Below are positions 7,780-16,457 of a stretch of DNA of 45,545 nt, one piece after another. The position numbers were made by a program, and so were the translations under genes. The notes below the pieces were generated by a model. That model saw only the letters and a program-made list of their open reading frames with translations. It was not told the DNA's origin and did not search any database. The stretch is taken from the NCBI GenBank assembly GCA_016930075.1, contig JAFGHS010000104.1, positions 1 through 45,545 of the forward strand, written 5' to 3'. Numbering within the stretch: position 1 is the stretch's first letter; each line of letters starts with the position of its first letter. This stretch comes from Deltaproteobacteria bacterium. Lineage in GTDB: Bacteria; Desulfobacterota; Syntrophia; Syntrophales; JAFGHS01.

Positions 7780-10431
7780 TTAAAGCTTGATCCGCAGGTC
7801 TTCCAGCGGGTAGCTCATGCAGGGATGAATATATCCCGCCTGTTCGTCCGACCACCGCCGGTGAACGCGGGAGGGAATGAAGACCTTGCCCGAGACCAGG
7901 CGGGTGCGGCAGACGGCGCACTCTCCCGACCGGCAGGCCGAGGGAATAACCAGGCCGGCCCGTTCCAGCGAAACCATCAGCGGTTCGCCAGCCGGGGCCT
8001 TGAAGGTCTTTCCCGATCTTTCGTCATGAACATGAAACGCCGTTTGGGAAGAAAGGCCGGCCGGCCAACCCGCCTCCAAAGTGACGTCGTCCGGAGGACC
8101 GTACGCTTCTTTTTTGATTCGTCTTTGCGGCACGCCGAGGCTCTCCAGGGCGCCTCCGCAAAGACCGTGCATGGGGGCCGGACCGCAGATGAAGAAGGTC
8201 TTCCCGTCAACGGGACCCACGGCTGACAGAATCGTCCCGGCGTCGAGCAAGCCGCTCAGCCCGGACCAGCCCATCGGGGGCTCGCTGATGATGAAGTCCA
8301 CTTTGATGTTCCGATGGTTGGAGGCGATCCGGGTCAGCTCATCAGCGAAGATGATGTCATCAGGACGGCGGCTGCCGTAAAGGAGATGGATCTGCAAGGG
8401 CAGCTTCTGTTCCGCCGTCTCCCGGATGATGGACATGAAAGGCGTCACGCCGCTGCCGCCGGCGAGAAAAACGAGGTCGTCCGAATCCATAAGCGGTTCG
8501 TAATAAAATGTCCCATGGGGTCCGACAGCTTCCAAAGGATCGCCGACTTTTATCTTGTCGAGGAGGCAGGTCGAGACGAATCCCCCTTCTTTGCGGCGAA
8601 CCGTGATATCCAGATGAGGCTGCCCGGGGGCGGAGGAGATGGTATAGGGCCGTGAGGTGGTCATGCCCCCGGCTTGGACGGTCATGCTGACATACTGTCC
8701 CGCCCGGAAAAGAGGCGGTGATCCTTCGACGGGAACCATTCTCAGGGTCTTGGTGCTCGGTGTTTCATCGATGATTTGATCGACTTTGAGTTTGATCCGA
8801 TTAGGATGCAGAGCGGAGATGAGGTCCGGGGTCGCTGATTCGTCCGCATGGGTCGGAGCCCTGCTGCCCCGTGTCTCCTGATCCATCCGGTTCCTGATCC
8901 GTTCCATAACAGCCGGATCGGGTCCGCCGGGCTGGGTGTCTGTGAGCAGATCCTGACAGGCCAGAAACCCCGACAGGATGGATGGCATGAACCCGCCCCC
9001 CAAGTTGACCCAGGCGTTGGCGAAATAGAGTCCTTTCAGCGGCCCCCGGCTGGGGATGCGCCCCAGATTCGAGCACTGCCGGTTTTCGGCAAATCCCGAG
9101 AAACTGCCGCCGGGGTTGGCGCTGTAGCGGGCATTGGTCAGGGGGGTGGCCACATCCAGCACTTCGATGTGGTTCCGGATGCCGGGGGCGACAATTTCCG
9201 CCAGATCGATGACTTTCGATGCGAGCCGGTGCTTGGTTTCGAGGTACTGAGCAGGAGACAGCTTCAGCCAGGGCGCGCCGTAAGCCCCCATGGTTAAAGT
9301 CACTGCAGCGGTGCCGGGTGAAGAAAATTCAGGGTCCGCTACGTTGTAGGCCGTCACTGACGCCCCGATGGGATTCACCTGGACTGTCTTCAGCGCCGCT
9401 TCATCATACCTGTCCAGATTGTAGTCGGTCCCAACAAAAGTCTCATGCGTCCTCAGGCCCAACGCCCGGCTGTCACAATCGAGTCCCAGAAAAACGTTGA
9501 AGGTCGAAGATCCGGCTGACCAGGCCCCCAGCCGCCGAAGATACCAGTCAGGCACCTTGTCGCGGCCGATCAGATTGAGGCAGGCGACGATGGGATTGAC
9601 GTTACACACCACCTGATGGGCAGTGATTTCCGTGCCGTCCTGAGTTTTCACGCCCTGCACGTCGTCGCCGGATGTCAGGATTTGGGCTGCGCCGGTGTTC
9701 AGCCAGACCCGGCCGCCATGGCTTTCGATGGTTTCAACAAAGGCTTGAGACAGGGCCTGAGACGTGCCTCTGATATGCACAGGTCCGTGCTTGATATAGG
9801 TGGAAAGACCCATGACATAATTAATAAACATCAATTTTCCCGGGGGTTGCGCCAGATAGCCGCAAAGCTGACCCAGCACGGCCCGCAGCCTCTCGTCTGA
9901 GAAAAAAGAATCGAAAACCTGGGCCACCGTGCGATTTGAATACGTCATCAAATTGGGGAATTCCGATGGATTGAGGTTGTCCGGATCTCCGCCAATCATC
10001 CCGCCTCTCATGGCCTCTTCGGCGATATCGAAGACAAGACCGGTAAATCCTTTAATCCCCGCCGCCTCTTTGGCAAACTCACGGATCAAACATTCCTCGA
10101 AATTTGCCCTGCCGAACGGCAAGGTGACATCCAGGCCGGGCAGCACGCAGCGGTAAAACTCGGCGATCGGCACAAATTTCACCCTGGACGCCACGCCCCA
10201 GGCATTCAAGAAGCCCCACAGGGGGCCGCGGCTATCCTCGCCCCCAACGCCCGAGAGTTCATGGAGGGCCACGTCAAACTCGAACCGCCCCCGAAGAAAA
10301 GAAGAGGCGTAACCTCCGGGCACATTATGTTTTTCCAGGACCAACACCCTTTTGCCGGCCTGGCTCAGGCATGTCGCTGCTGAAAGGCCGCCCAGCCCGG
10401 CTCCCACGATGATCACGTCGAAATCTTTCAT
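7780..10431 (-). CDS. Fusion: CrtI-like FAD oxidoreductase + ferredoxin-NAD(P) reductase + plant-type 2Fe-2S domain
   Basis: 883-residue fusion. Residues 1-500 form a phytoene-dehydrogenase/CrtI-like flavoprotein with the dinucleotide-binding motif VGAGLGG (Gly10, Gly12, Gly15) and a C-terminal FAD motif (GLYFANAWVNLGGGF). About 545-800 form an FNR-type reductase with the flavin motif RPYT (594-597) and the nucleotide motif GGSGVTP (658-664). About 805-883 form a ferredoxin domain with ligands Cys833, Cys838, Cys841 and Cys871. In one chain, electrons could pass NAD(P)H-FAD-2Fe-2S to the CrtI-like flavin or the reverse. The intact frame and continuous domain spacing make an assembly artefact unlikely. 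It is 34 bp downstream of the TPP enzyme. Substrate unknown; CrtI relatives desaturate, saturate or isomerise hydrophobic substrates. Confidence 0.9.
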   Translation of the reverse strand: MKDFDVIIVGAGLGGLSAATCLSQAGKRVLVLEKHNVPGGYASSFLRGRFEFDVALHELSGVGGEDSRGPLWGFLNAWGVASRVKFVPIAEFYRCVLPGLDVTLPFGRANFEECLIREFAKEAAGIKGFTGLVFDIAEEAMRGGMIGGDPDNLNPSEFPNLMTYSNRTVAQVFDSFFSDERLRAVLGQLCGYLAQPPGKLMFINYVMGLSTYIKHGPVHIRGTSQALSQAFVETIESHGGRVWLNTGAAQILTSGDDVQGVKTQDGTEITAHQVVCNVNPIVACLNLIGRDKVPDWYLRRLGAWSAGSSTFNVFLGLDCDSRALGLRTHETFVGTDYNLDRYDEAALKTVQVNPIGASVTAYNVADPEFSSPGTAAVTLTMGAYGAPWLKLSPAQYLETKHRLASKVIDLAEIVAPGIRNHIEVLDVATPLTNARYSANPGGSFSGFAENRQCSNLGRIPSRGPLKGLYFANAWVNLGGGFMPSILSGFLACQDLLTDTQPGGPDPAVMERIRNRMDQETRGSRAPTHADESATPDLISALHPNRIKLKVDQIIDETPSTKTLRMVPVEGSPPLFRAGQYVSMTVQAGGMTTSRPYTISSAPGQPHLDITVRRKEGGFVSTCLLDKIKVGDPLEAVGPHGTFYYEPLMDSDDLVFLAGGSGVTPFMSIIRETAEQKLPLQIHLLYGSRRPDDIIFADELTRIASNHRNIKVDFIISEPPMGWSGLSGLLDAGTILSAVGPVDGKTFFICGPAPMHGLCGGALESLGVPQRRIKKEAYGPPDDVTLEAGWPAGLSSQTAFHVHDERSGKTFKAPAGEPLMVSLERAGLVIPSACRSGECAVCRTRLVSGKVFIPSRVHRRWSDEQAGYIHPCMSYPLEDLRIKL

Positions 10432-10465
10432 ATCGTCTTTATCTCCATTCGTTTCATGATGATAA

Positions 10466-12175
10466 TCACTTTACGTGCCTCTGCTCGTCGGGCGGCGGAT
10501 ATAAACCGGGCAGACCCTCGGGTGCCCAGGCCGGTTCGGCGCTGATCCGCCAATCCGTCTTGGCTTCAATAACGACCGGGCGATCGGCTTGCAACGCCTT
10601 CTTCATGGCGGGGCGGATGTCTTTGGGACGTTCAACTTTTATAGCCAGACAACCCATGGCCCTGGCGACGGCGGTGAAATCGACGGAATGGAAGCGCCAG
10701 TTTTTGTCGAATTCTGTCGTCCCCGCCCAGATGCCCTGCTCCTGATTCAGGGATTCGTTGTTATTGATGACACAGATGACGTTGATGCCGTAACGCACCG
10801 CCGTTTCCATTTCAGCCATGTGATAATAGAAGCCGCCGTCGCCGGTGAAACAGACCACGGGCCTCTCCGGTGCGGCGCATTTCGCCCCGATCGCTGCCGG
10901 GAAGCTCCACCCCAGAGATCCGTGCGCGCGGATGAAGGTCTGTTTTTCGCCGGTCGCATAAAAGTTTTGCGCTATCCACAATCCGGCATGGCCGGTGTCG
11001 CCGACTAAAACCGCATCTTCCGGCAGGACGTCGGAGATTTCGCGGCAGAGTCGTTCGGGCCGCAGGGGCACCGCATCGGATGCCTCAAGGGGTTTCACCT
11101 TTTCCTGCCACTCGGTCTTGAGGGCGCTTATGCGATCAAGCCACGCCTTGCGCGGCGCCGTTTTACCGTTTTGCTTCGCGGCCGCCATCATCTGCAAGAG
11201 CACCGCTTTTGCATCGCCGCAAACCCCAATCGTATGCATGTAGTTGCGGCCCAGGTTCTCCGGGTTGATGTCGATGTGGACCACCTTTGCGGATTTTTCA
11301 GGAACGGACCAGGCGCGCGTGACGAGGCCGCCCGTCAGAGATCCGATGTAAATAACGAGATCGGCTTCATGCACCGCGAGGTTGGCGCACGACCGCGAAT
11401 ATTCACCGACGATGCCGATGGACAGCGGATCGGCGTCCGGAATAACGCCCTTGGCGTTGAGCGCTGTCGCCACGGGGATAGACAGAAACCGCGCAAGCTG
11501 AACAAGCTCCGGCCCTGCCCCGGAGGAGGATACGCCGCCACCCGCGACAATGACAGGCCGCCTGGCCTTCCCGACGGCCTGCAGCGCTGCGTTGATATCC
11601 TCCGGCGGCGCGGGGGGGCGTATAGCCGGGAATTGTCCATAGCGCGGATCAATATCGACATCCCCATCGACATCCCCCATGTTCATGCCGGCAAATCCGG
11701 GAAGCTCAAGATGAACAGGCTGAGGCATCCCCGTCGTCGCCGCCCGGAAGGCCGTATTCAGCAGATCGGGCAGGCGCTCTCCATTTTCCACAGTGGCATT
11801 GAACTTGGTGATGCCTTGATAGATGGGCATGTCGTCGATTTCCTGATAGGTAAAACGATACCGGTGCTGCGGCAGTTTGCCCCCGGATATGGCCAGCACC
11901 GGGATGCGAGCCAGGTAGGGATCCCGCAATCCGGCCGCCAGATTGGTGCCGCCGATCGTCTGCGACCCGCAGACACCGACACGATGGCTGACGCGGGCAT
12001 AGCCGTCCGCCATATAGGCCGCCGCCTTCTCCCCGTGGGTCATGACGGGCGTGATGCCCATTTGCTGCATCTCTTTGCAGGCCCCCGGAATGATCACCGG
12101 CACGTAAAAAAAGTGTGTCACGCCGTATGCTTTAAAGGCTTCGGCGATAAATTTGCTGGCTTCTATCCGACTCAT
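10466..12175 (-). CDS. Thiamine pyrophosphate-dependent enzyme, acetolactate-synthase-like
   Basis: 569-residue three-domain TPP enzyme (N-terminal PYR domain, central domain, C-terminal PP domain). Catalytic Glu49 lies in THGEKAAAYMADGYAR, and the TPP/Mg motif runs from GDG (445-447) to NNN (471-473). The family includes acetolactate synthase, benzoylformate and oxalyl-CoA decarboxylases and benzaldehyde lyase. The absence of a small regulatory subunit and the catabolic context argue against branched-chain amino acid synthesis. ATG at 12175 is preceded 6 nt upstream by AAGGAGG. First gene of the minus-strand operon, about 95 nt below a sigma-54 promoter. Inferred to catalyse C-C bond cleavage or ligation in the pathway. 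Confidence 0.88.
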   Translation of the reverse strand: MSRIEASKFIAEAFKAYGVTHFFYVPVIIPGACKEMQQMGITPVMTHGEKAAAYMADGYARVSHRVGVCGSQTIGGTNLAAGLRDPYLARIPVLAISGGKLPQHRYRFTYQEIDDMPIYQGITKFNATVENGERLPDLLNTAFRAATTGMPQPVHLELPGFAGMNMGDVDGDVDIDPRYGQFPAIRPPAPPEDINAALQAVGKARRPVIVAGGGVSSSGAGPELVQLARFLSIPVATALNAKGVIPDADPLSIGIVGEYSRSCANLAVHEADLVIYIGSLTGGLVTRAWSVPEKSAKVVHIDINPENLGRNYMHTIGVCGDAKAVLLQMMAAAKQNGKTAPRKAWLDRISALKTEWQEKVKPLEASDAVPLRPERLCREISDVLPEDAVLVGDTGHAGLWIAQNFYATGEKQTFIRAHGSLGWSFPAAIGAKCAAPERPVVCFTGDGGFYYHMAEMETAVRYGINVICVINNNESLNQEQGIWAGTTEFDKNWRFHSVDFTAVARAMGCLAIKVERPKDIRPAMKKALQADRPVVIEAKTDWRISAEPAWAPEGLPGLYPPPDEQRHVK

Positions 12176-12280
12176 GCTGTTCCTCCTTGACGAGCTTGTT
12201 TGAGGCTAACCCGGCTGATGTTGATCATCATCTCGGCAATGCATTTTTCCCACGCAACCTTCACGCCCTAAAGAGAATTT

Positions 12281-12296
12281 AGCAAGTTAGATGCCA
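12281..12296 (-). promoter_or_regulatory. Sigma-54 (-24/-12) promoter of the catabolic operon
   Basis: On the minus strand the bases read TGGCATCTAACTTGCT. This fits TGGCAC-N5-TTGC(A/T) with one mismatch and the required GG-N10-GC spacing. Transcription would start near 12270, giving a leader of about 95 nt before the TPP-enzyme ATG at 12175. A divergent sigma-54 activator gene begins 180 bp away, as expected. The intergenic region above it (12297-12384) is AT-rich and could hold activator or IHF sites, but I see no clear palindrome. Confidence 0.75.
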
Positions 12297-12474
12297 AAAG
12301 GATTATATTTGTAATTGCCCTATATCATTATTAATATTTTATATGGTTTTCACATCATCTCCTCTTTTGTTGGTATGAAGACAGATGCATGTCTGTATAT
12401 CAACAATTCCGTTGACGGCGGCCTCCATCCTTTGCTACAAGATGATGCATAAAGCCGCAGAGGAGGGTGTCGCC

Positions 12475-15400
12475 GTGAGAAAAAACCTTTACGACCTCTC
12501 AGACGCTCAGTGGGAAGTCCTGGCCGTCTTTGAAACCCTGGAACATCCCGTTTCTCTTCCCATTGTGCGGAACCTCGTTTCTCTTTCTCCGGAAGCGTTT
12601 CTTGATGTGATCCACAAAGCGAAACAAGCGGGCTGGTTGATGCAGACGGACGCGGACGACTACCATCTGTCCCAGGATCTGCCTGTCAAGATCAGGAAGA
12701 AATTGAGATCGTTTCATGATCCGGCCCGGCTTTCCACCCTGCTGGATCGAATCCCCAAATCAGGCTTAAAAGACCCCGTAAGCACAAATATTATCTCCGC
12801 TTTACTCACACGAATAGCGAGGAAGGACGAGCTCGCTTTATTGGAATGGAATTTAGCGAAGACGGATGTTGAGAATGGAAAACTGCAGGAGGCCTCAAAA
12901 CATCTGGAGCATGCGGTTTTGCTCCTGGCGCAATTGACGCACCAGCCGGATCTGGCCGGCATCTTTATTGCTTCAGTGCTGGATTTGTGGAAAGTCCGCA
13001 TGCGCATCGGTCAGGTCACCGATGATACGCTTCAACGGATGCATCAGGCCCGATCTGTCGCGAAGACTTTGGGAGACCGGCGCTCCGAAGCCATCATCAA
13101 CCTGAATCTGGGCTGTTCTTCTTTCGCGACCAAGAATCTGTCTGAGAGTATCGCCGATCTTACGGTGGGTCTGGAAGAAATAGAAGAAATCGACGATGAG
13201 GATTTTCGGAACCAGGCCGCAGAGTTCCGAGGCATCTATTACTTTTTCCAGGGCATGTTTAAAGATGCGATAAAATATTTCGATTACTCCATACAGCCCA
13301 TCGAATTTCGAGACGACAAGATATTGAGTTTCTTCGGTTATTACTTGTATGGTTATTGCGCCGCCTATCTCGGCCACTTCCACAGCTCTCTGGGATTCCT
13401 CGAATACTGCTACCGTTTTTTTTCAGAAAAGGCCGGCCCCAGGGAAGCCAGCATTTTCGAATCGGCTTTAGGCATCATCCTCATCATGACAGGCAAGCAA
13501 AAACAGGGCCTCCAGCATCTTCAGAAATCACTTGCGGACAGCATTACCTACAACAATGTGCAGTCTCTTTTCCTGTCTCAGATCGGCTTGAGTTATTATT
13601 ATTTTCAGGAAGGTCAACTGGATGAGAGCTATCAATCCATCCGCCGTGGCATGGGCGAAGCGGTTAAAAGAGGGTTTATGTTTCGCAACTACACCTTCCC
13701 GTGGGTTTTGGAGCAATATTTCGAGTTCCACCGGCGAGGCTATGATTTCCGGGGGCTCCCGTACGCCAAACACGGTTTCCATCAGGAATTGCAAAGAATT
13801 ATCGAGGGACCCAACATTCATCAAAGAGGGATCGCTCATCGCATTCTTGCGCTGGAGAAGGCCGATCAGGGAAATGATCTTGATTTCATTCAATCCAACC
13901 TCCAGGCCAGTGAGCGTTATTTGCGTCGATCGGGAGACCCGATCGAACTGGCCAAGACCAGGCTGGAACTGGCCAAACTGCACATGCAAAGCGGTCTCCA
14001 AAAAGAGGCTGCCGTTCTTGCCCAGCAGGCCTGGCGGAAAGTGGCAAAATATGATTTCTTTGTTTTTCCTGATGTTCTGAGGCCTCTTTTGAAAACGGCG
14101 GCTTTCGCTTCAGGAAAGAAGAACCCCCCTGAACGAATCCTGGAAAACTTTCTGGATATTTTTGGTGAATTCACCCCCAGCTCCAACCTGGACGAGATGC
14201 TGACCAGGCTGGTAACCGTCTTGACCAAATTTTACGGAGCGGAACGGGGCGGGCTTTTCTGGTTTGAAGACCATCAAAAACGCTCCGCCTCTCCAAGCTT
14301 GAAAGCCGCCTGGAACCTCACTAAAAAGGATGTATTAACCGAGTCTTTCCGATCGACAAGTTTGAAGCACATCTTAGGGGCGTATCAAAATCATCAGCCG
14401 CTGATTTTTCGGCCTCATCAAGGCCTTGGCAAAACAGCGGCCACTCAGATCCTGGCGATTATGTGTCTGCCTTTTGAAATCAAAGGCCGGGTGAAAGGAA
14501 TCCTGTACTTCGACAATGCCTACGTCGACAATTTCATTGAATCCATCGATAAATCCCTGCTGCTTAAAATATCCCGGCATCTGAGTTCTTATATCGAACG
14601 CCTGTTTGAATACGGTCAATCATTGGAGCAAAAGGCGCGTTTCCTCCTGAATACGGAGGCCCGGACGAAAAGCCTCGCCGATGGGGGAATCGTCGCCCAA
14701 AGCGCCCTCATGACACAGCTATTAGCAAAAGCCGATCATGTGGCGGCGATAGACGCTCCCGTCATGCTCCTTGGCGAAACCGGCGTAGGCAAGGAACTCC
14801 TGGCCCGCAGAATCCATCAAATGAGCCCGCGCAGCCCATATCCCTTCATCGTTGTGGACATTTCAACCATTCCGGAAAATTTAATCGAAAGCGAACTGTT
14901 CGGTCACGAGAAAGGGGCCTTCACCGGCGCCGATCATCAAAAGCCGGGACGCCTTGAACTGGCCGACAAAGGGACCCTTTTTATCGATGAGGTGGGGGAA
15001 ATCCCCAGACTCGTTCAACCCAAGCTCCTGAGGGTCCTGGAAGACAAATCCTTTGTGCGAATCGGCGGCATAACGACGTTAAAGCCCGATTATCGGTTGA
15101 TCGTGGCGACGAATCGAAACCTCGAGGAAGAAGTGGCCAGGGGGAATTTCCGGCAAGATCTGTACTACCGCCTGAATGTCATATCATTCAAGATTCCGCC
15201 GCTGAGAGAACGGGACCAGGACGTGACGTTGCTTGCCACTCATTTTCTGAATCATTTTGAGCATAAGTATAACTGTAAGGGACACGCATTTTCTCCTGAG
15301 GAAGAGGCAAAGTTAATCGCGTACCATTGGCCGGGCAACGTTCGGGAGCTTAAAAATGTTATTGAGCGCTACATCTTATTGTCGGCCGATGAGCGGCTGG

Positions 15401-15606
15401 AATCCATGCTGCCGAACTTATCGAATCCGTTTCTCAACGACGCTTCCGCCGAAACCCCGACAATGGACGAGCTGCAGCGCCGATACATCCGGTTTCTCAT
15501 CAACAAGACCGGCGGCAAAATCGGCGGTCCGGGCGGCGTCGCCGAACTGCTGGGCATGAACCGGACGACGCTTTATACGCGCATGAAAAAGCTCGGCCTG
15601 TCCTGA
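12475..15606 (+). CDS. Large sigma-54 dependent activator (wHTH-like/TPR/GAF/AAA+/Fis)
   Basis: 1043-residue enhancer-binding protein, paralogous to the partial gene at 1-2046. The N-terminal 90 residues resemble a winged helix, about 100-560 are TPR-like helices, and about 565-720 a GAF-like domain. The AAA+ domain has Walker A GETGVGKE (767-774), GAFTGA (814-819) and Walker B LFIDE (835-839). A Fis-type HTH ends the protein. The frame is open from 12385, and ATGs occur at 12442/12445, but the GTG at 12475 has GAGGAGGG 7 nt upstream and is preferred. Divergent from the catabolic operon, whose promoter is sigma-54 type, so it is the likely direct activator. The large TPR region resembles MalT/LuxR-type signal-integration modules. 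Confidence 0.92.
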   Translation: MRKNLYDLSDAQWEVLAVFETLEHPVSLPIVRNLVSLSPEAFLDVIHKAKQAGWLMQTDADDYHLSQDLPVKIRKKLRSFHDPARLSTLLDRIPKSGLKDPVSTNIISALLTRIARKDELALLEWNLAKTDVENGKLQEASKHLEHAVLLLAQLTHQPDLAGIFIASVLDLWKVRMRIGQVTDDTLQRMHQARSVAKTLGDRRSEAIINLNLGCSSFATKNLSESIADLTVGLEEIEEIDDEDFRNQAAEFRGIYYFFQGMFKDAIKYFDYSIQPIEFRDDKILSFFGYYLYGYCAAYLGHFHSSLGFLEYCYRFFSEKAGPREASIFESALGIILIMTGKQKQGLQHLQKSLADSITYNNVQSLFLSQIGLSYYYFQEGQLDESYQSIRRGMGEAVKRGFMFRNYTFPWVLEQYFEFHRRGYDFRGLPYAKHGFHQELQRIIEGPNIHQRGIAHRILALEKADQGNDLDFIQSNLQASERYLRRSGDPIELAKTRLELAKLHMQSGLQKEAAVLAQQAWRKVAKYDFFVFPDVLRPLLKTAAFASGKKNPPERILENFLDIFGEFTPSSNLDEMLTRLVTVLTKFYGAERGGLFWFEDHQKRSASPSLKAAWNLTKKDVLTESFRSTSLKHILGAYQNHQPLIFRPHQGLGKTAATQILAIMCLPFEIKGRVKGILYFDNAYVDNFIESIDKSLLLKISRHLSSYIERLFEYGQSLEQKARFLLNTEARTKSLADGGIVAQSALMTQLLAKADHVAAIDAPVMLLGETGVGKELLARRIHQMSPRSPYPFIVVDISTIPENLIESELFGHEKGAFTGADHQKPGRLELADKGTLFIDEVGEIPRLVQPKLLRVLEDKSFVRIGGITTLKPDYRLIVATNRNLEEEVARGNFRQDLYYRLNVISFKIPPLRERDQDVTLLATHFLNHFEHKYNCKGHAFSPEEEAKLIAYHWPGNVRELKNVIERYILLSADERLESMLPNLSNPFLNDASAETPTMDELQRRYIRFLINKTGGKIGGPGGVAELLGMNRTTLYTRMKKLGLS

Positions 15607-15623
15607 CCGCTTCAAGCCGGTCA
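15604..15623 (+). terminator. Weak hairpin at the regulator's stop codon
   Basis: TGACC...GGTCA arms with an inner GCTT/AAGC pairing start at the stop codon itself. There is no T-tract, so intrinsic termination is uncertain. Confidence 0.3.
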
Positions 15624-15684
15624 TGCTTCCTGATGACCCGCAAAAACTGCTTAGCCAAAGCCCCCGTTTGAGGAGTTTTTTATT

Positions 15685-15801
15685 TCACTTGAAGAACGGT
15701 TTGATCGGCCGTGTATTGAAAGGAATAACCCATCCCAGGATCACCGGGATAAAGATGCGGCCCGGCCACCGAACCTCATAATCCTTGATCCGGCGAGACA
15801 T
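15685..15801 (-). CDS. Possible 38-codon ORF or gene remnant
   Basis: ATG at 15801 to TGA at 15685. The product starts MSRRIKDYEV, has a hydrophobic middle (IFIPVILGWVIPF) and a basic end. The frame stays open upstream for about 36 more codons, through the left end of the repeat element, without another ATG. No ribosome-binding site is visible. The protein-like composition suggests a short membrane peptide or the tail of a gene interrupted by the repeat. Not recognised. Confidence 0.28.
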   Translation of the reverse strand: MSRRIKDYEVRWPGRIFIPVILGWVIPFNTRPIKPFFK

Positions 15802-15880
15802 GCCGAGGCGATAGAAAAAATGATCGCAAAAAGAAAAAATGAGGTTTATATAAACAGTTGGGTTATTTACTTGATCAAAA

Positions 15881-16035
15881 TTGATGGCCTCGTAAAAAGT
15901 CGCAATGAAGCGTTCATGTCATTTCGACCCCGCATTTTGCGGGGGGAGAAATCTCGAAATCATTAAAGATTTCTCGTCGTCCCGCTTCAGCGGGACTCCT
16001 CGAAATGACAGAATTCGACTTTTACGAGACCAACA
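15881..16035. repeat. Nested inverted-repeat (MITE-like) element
   Basis: About 155 bp. Outer ends GGCCTCGTAAAAAGTCG (from 15886) and CGACTTTTACGAGACC (from 16016) are imperfect inverted repeats. Inside, GTCATTTCGA (15918-15927) pairs with TCGAAATGAC (16000-16009), and GAGAAATCTCG with a later AGATTTCTCG, so the whole unit can fold back. No ORF inside. Related copies or ends occur at 2160, 43194-43281 and 45469-45545. Confidence 0.75.
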
Positions 16036-16106
16036 AAATTAAACAAGCCGCAGTTTCGTCTGACAGATGGGAAAAGCAATTCGCATAAGCTAAAAGGACA
16101 TGACGC

Positions 16107-16442
16107 ATGTTTCAGAAACAATCTGATGAAGGATACATCAGTGCCGTCCCGGGAATTTCACAGAAAACCATTGTTTACGGGGAGAAGACCTTAATGGCCG
16201 AATTCCTGCTGAAAAAAGACAGCCGACTGCCAAAGCATTCTCACCCCCACGAACAAACAGGCTATCTCGTAAAGGGCCGGATTTGTCTTTCCATCGGGTC
16301 CGACACATACGACGTGACGCCCGGTGACAGCTGGTGCATCCCGGGCGGTGTTGAGCACAGCGCGGATATTTTTGAAGACTCCGTAGCCGTTGAAGTGTTT
16401 TCTCCCGTCAGAGCAGATTATTTGCCGAAGAAAAGTGATTAA
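16107..16442 (+). CDS. Small cupin-domain protein
   Basis: 111-residue single-domain cupin. Motif 1 is HSHPHEQTGYLVKG (His44, His46, His48, Glu49 region) and motif 2 is PGGVEH (His84), giving a plausible mononuclear metal site on a beta-barrel. No signal peptide. ATG at 16107 follows AAAGGA by 8 nt. The barnase gene starts only 15 bp downstream, so the two may be co-transcribed, though no functional link is obvious. Small cupins of this type bind metals or small ligands; the reaction is not predictable. Confidence 0.8.
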   Translation: MFQKQSDEGYISAVPGISQKTIVYGEKTLMAEFLLKKDSRLPKHSHPHEQTGYLVKGRICLSIGSDTYDVTPGDSWCIPGGVEHSADIFEDSVAVEVFSPVRADYLPKKSD

Positions 16443-16457
16443 TGTGGTGTTTGCACA

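Larger units (their letters stand above)
15607..16106. other. Intergenic stretch with repeat element
   Basis: Holds the weak hairpin at 15604-15623, the doubtful minus-strand ORF 15685-15801, the nested inverted-repeat element 15881-16035, and a short leader before the cupin gene. No other gene is seen. Confidence 0.6.

Noticed and set aside
10466-12175. Annotation as biosynthetic acetolactate synthase (ilvB)
   Set aside because: No small subunit or ilv genes nearby; lies in a catabolic operon with sigma-54 control.
11171-12190. 339-codon plus-strand frame opposite the TPP enzyme
   Set aside because: Arg/His/Asp-rich antisense translation; the opposite strand carries clear TPP-enzyme motifs.
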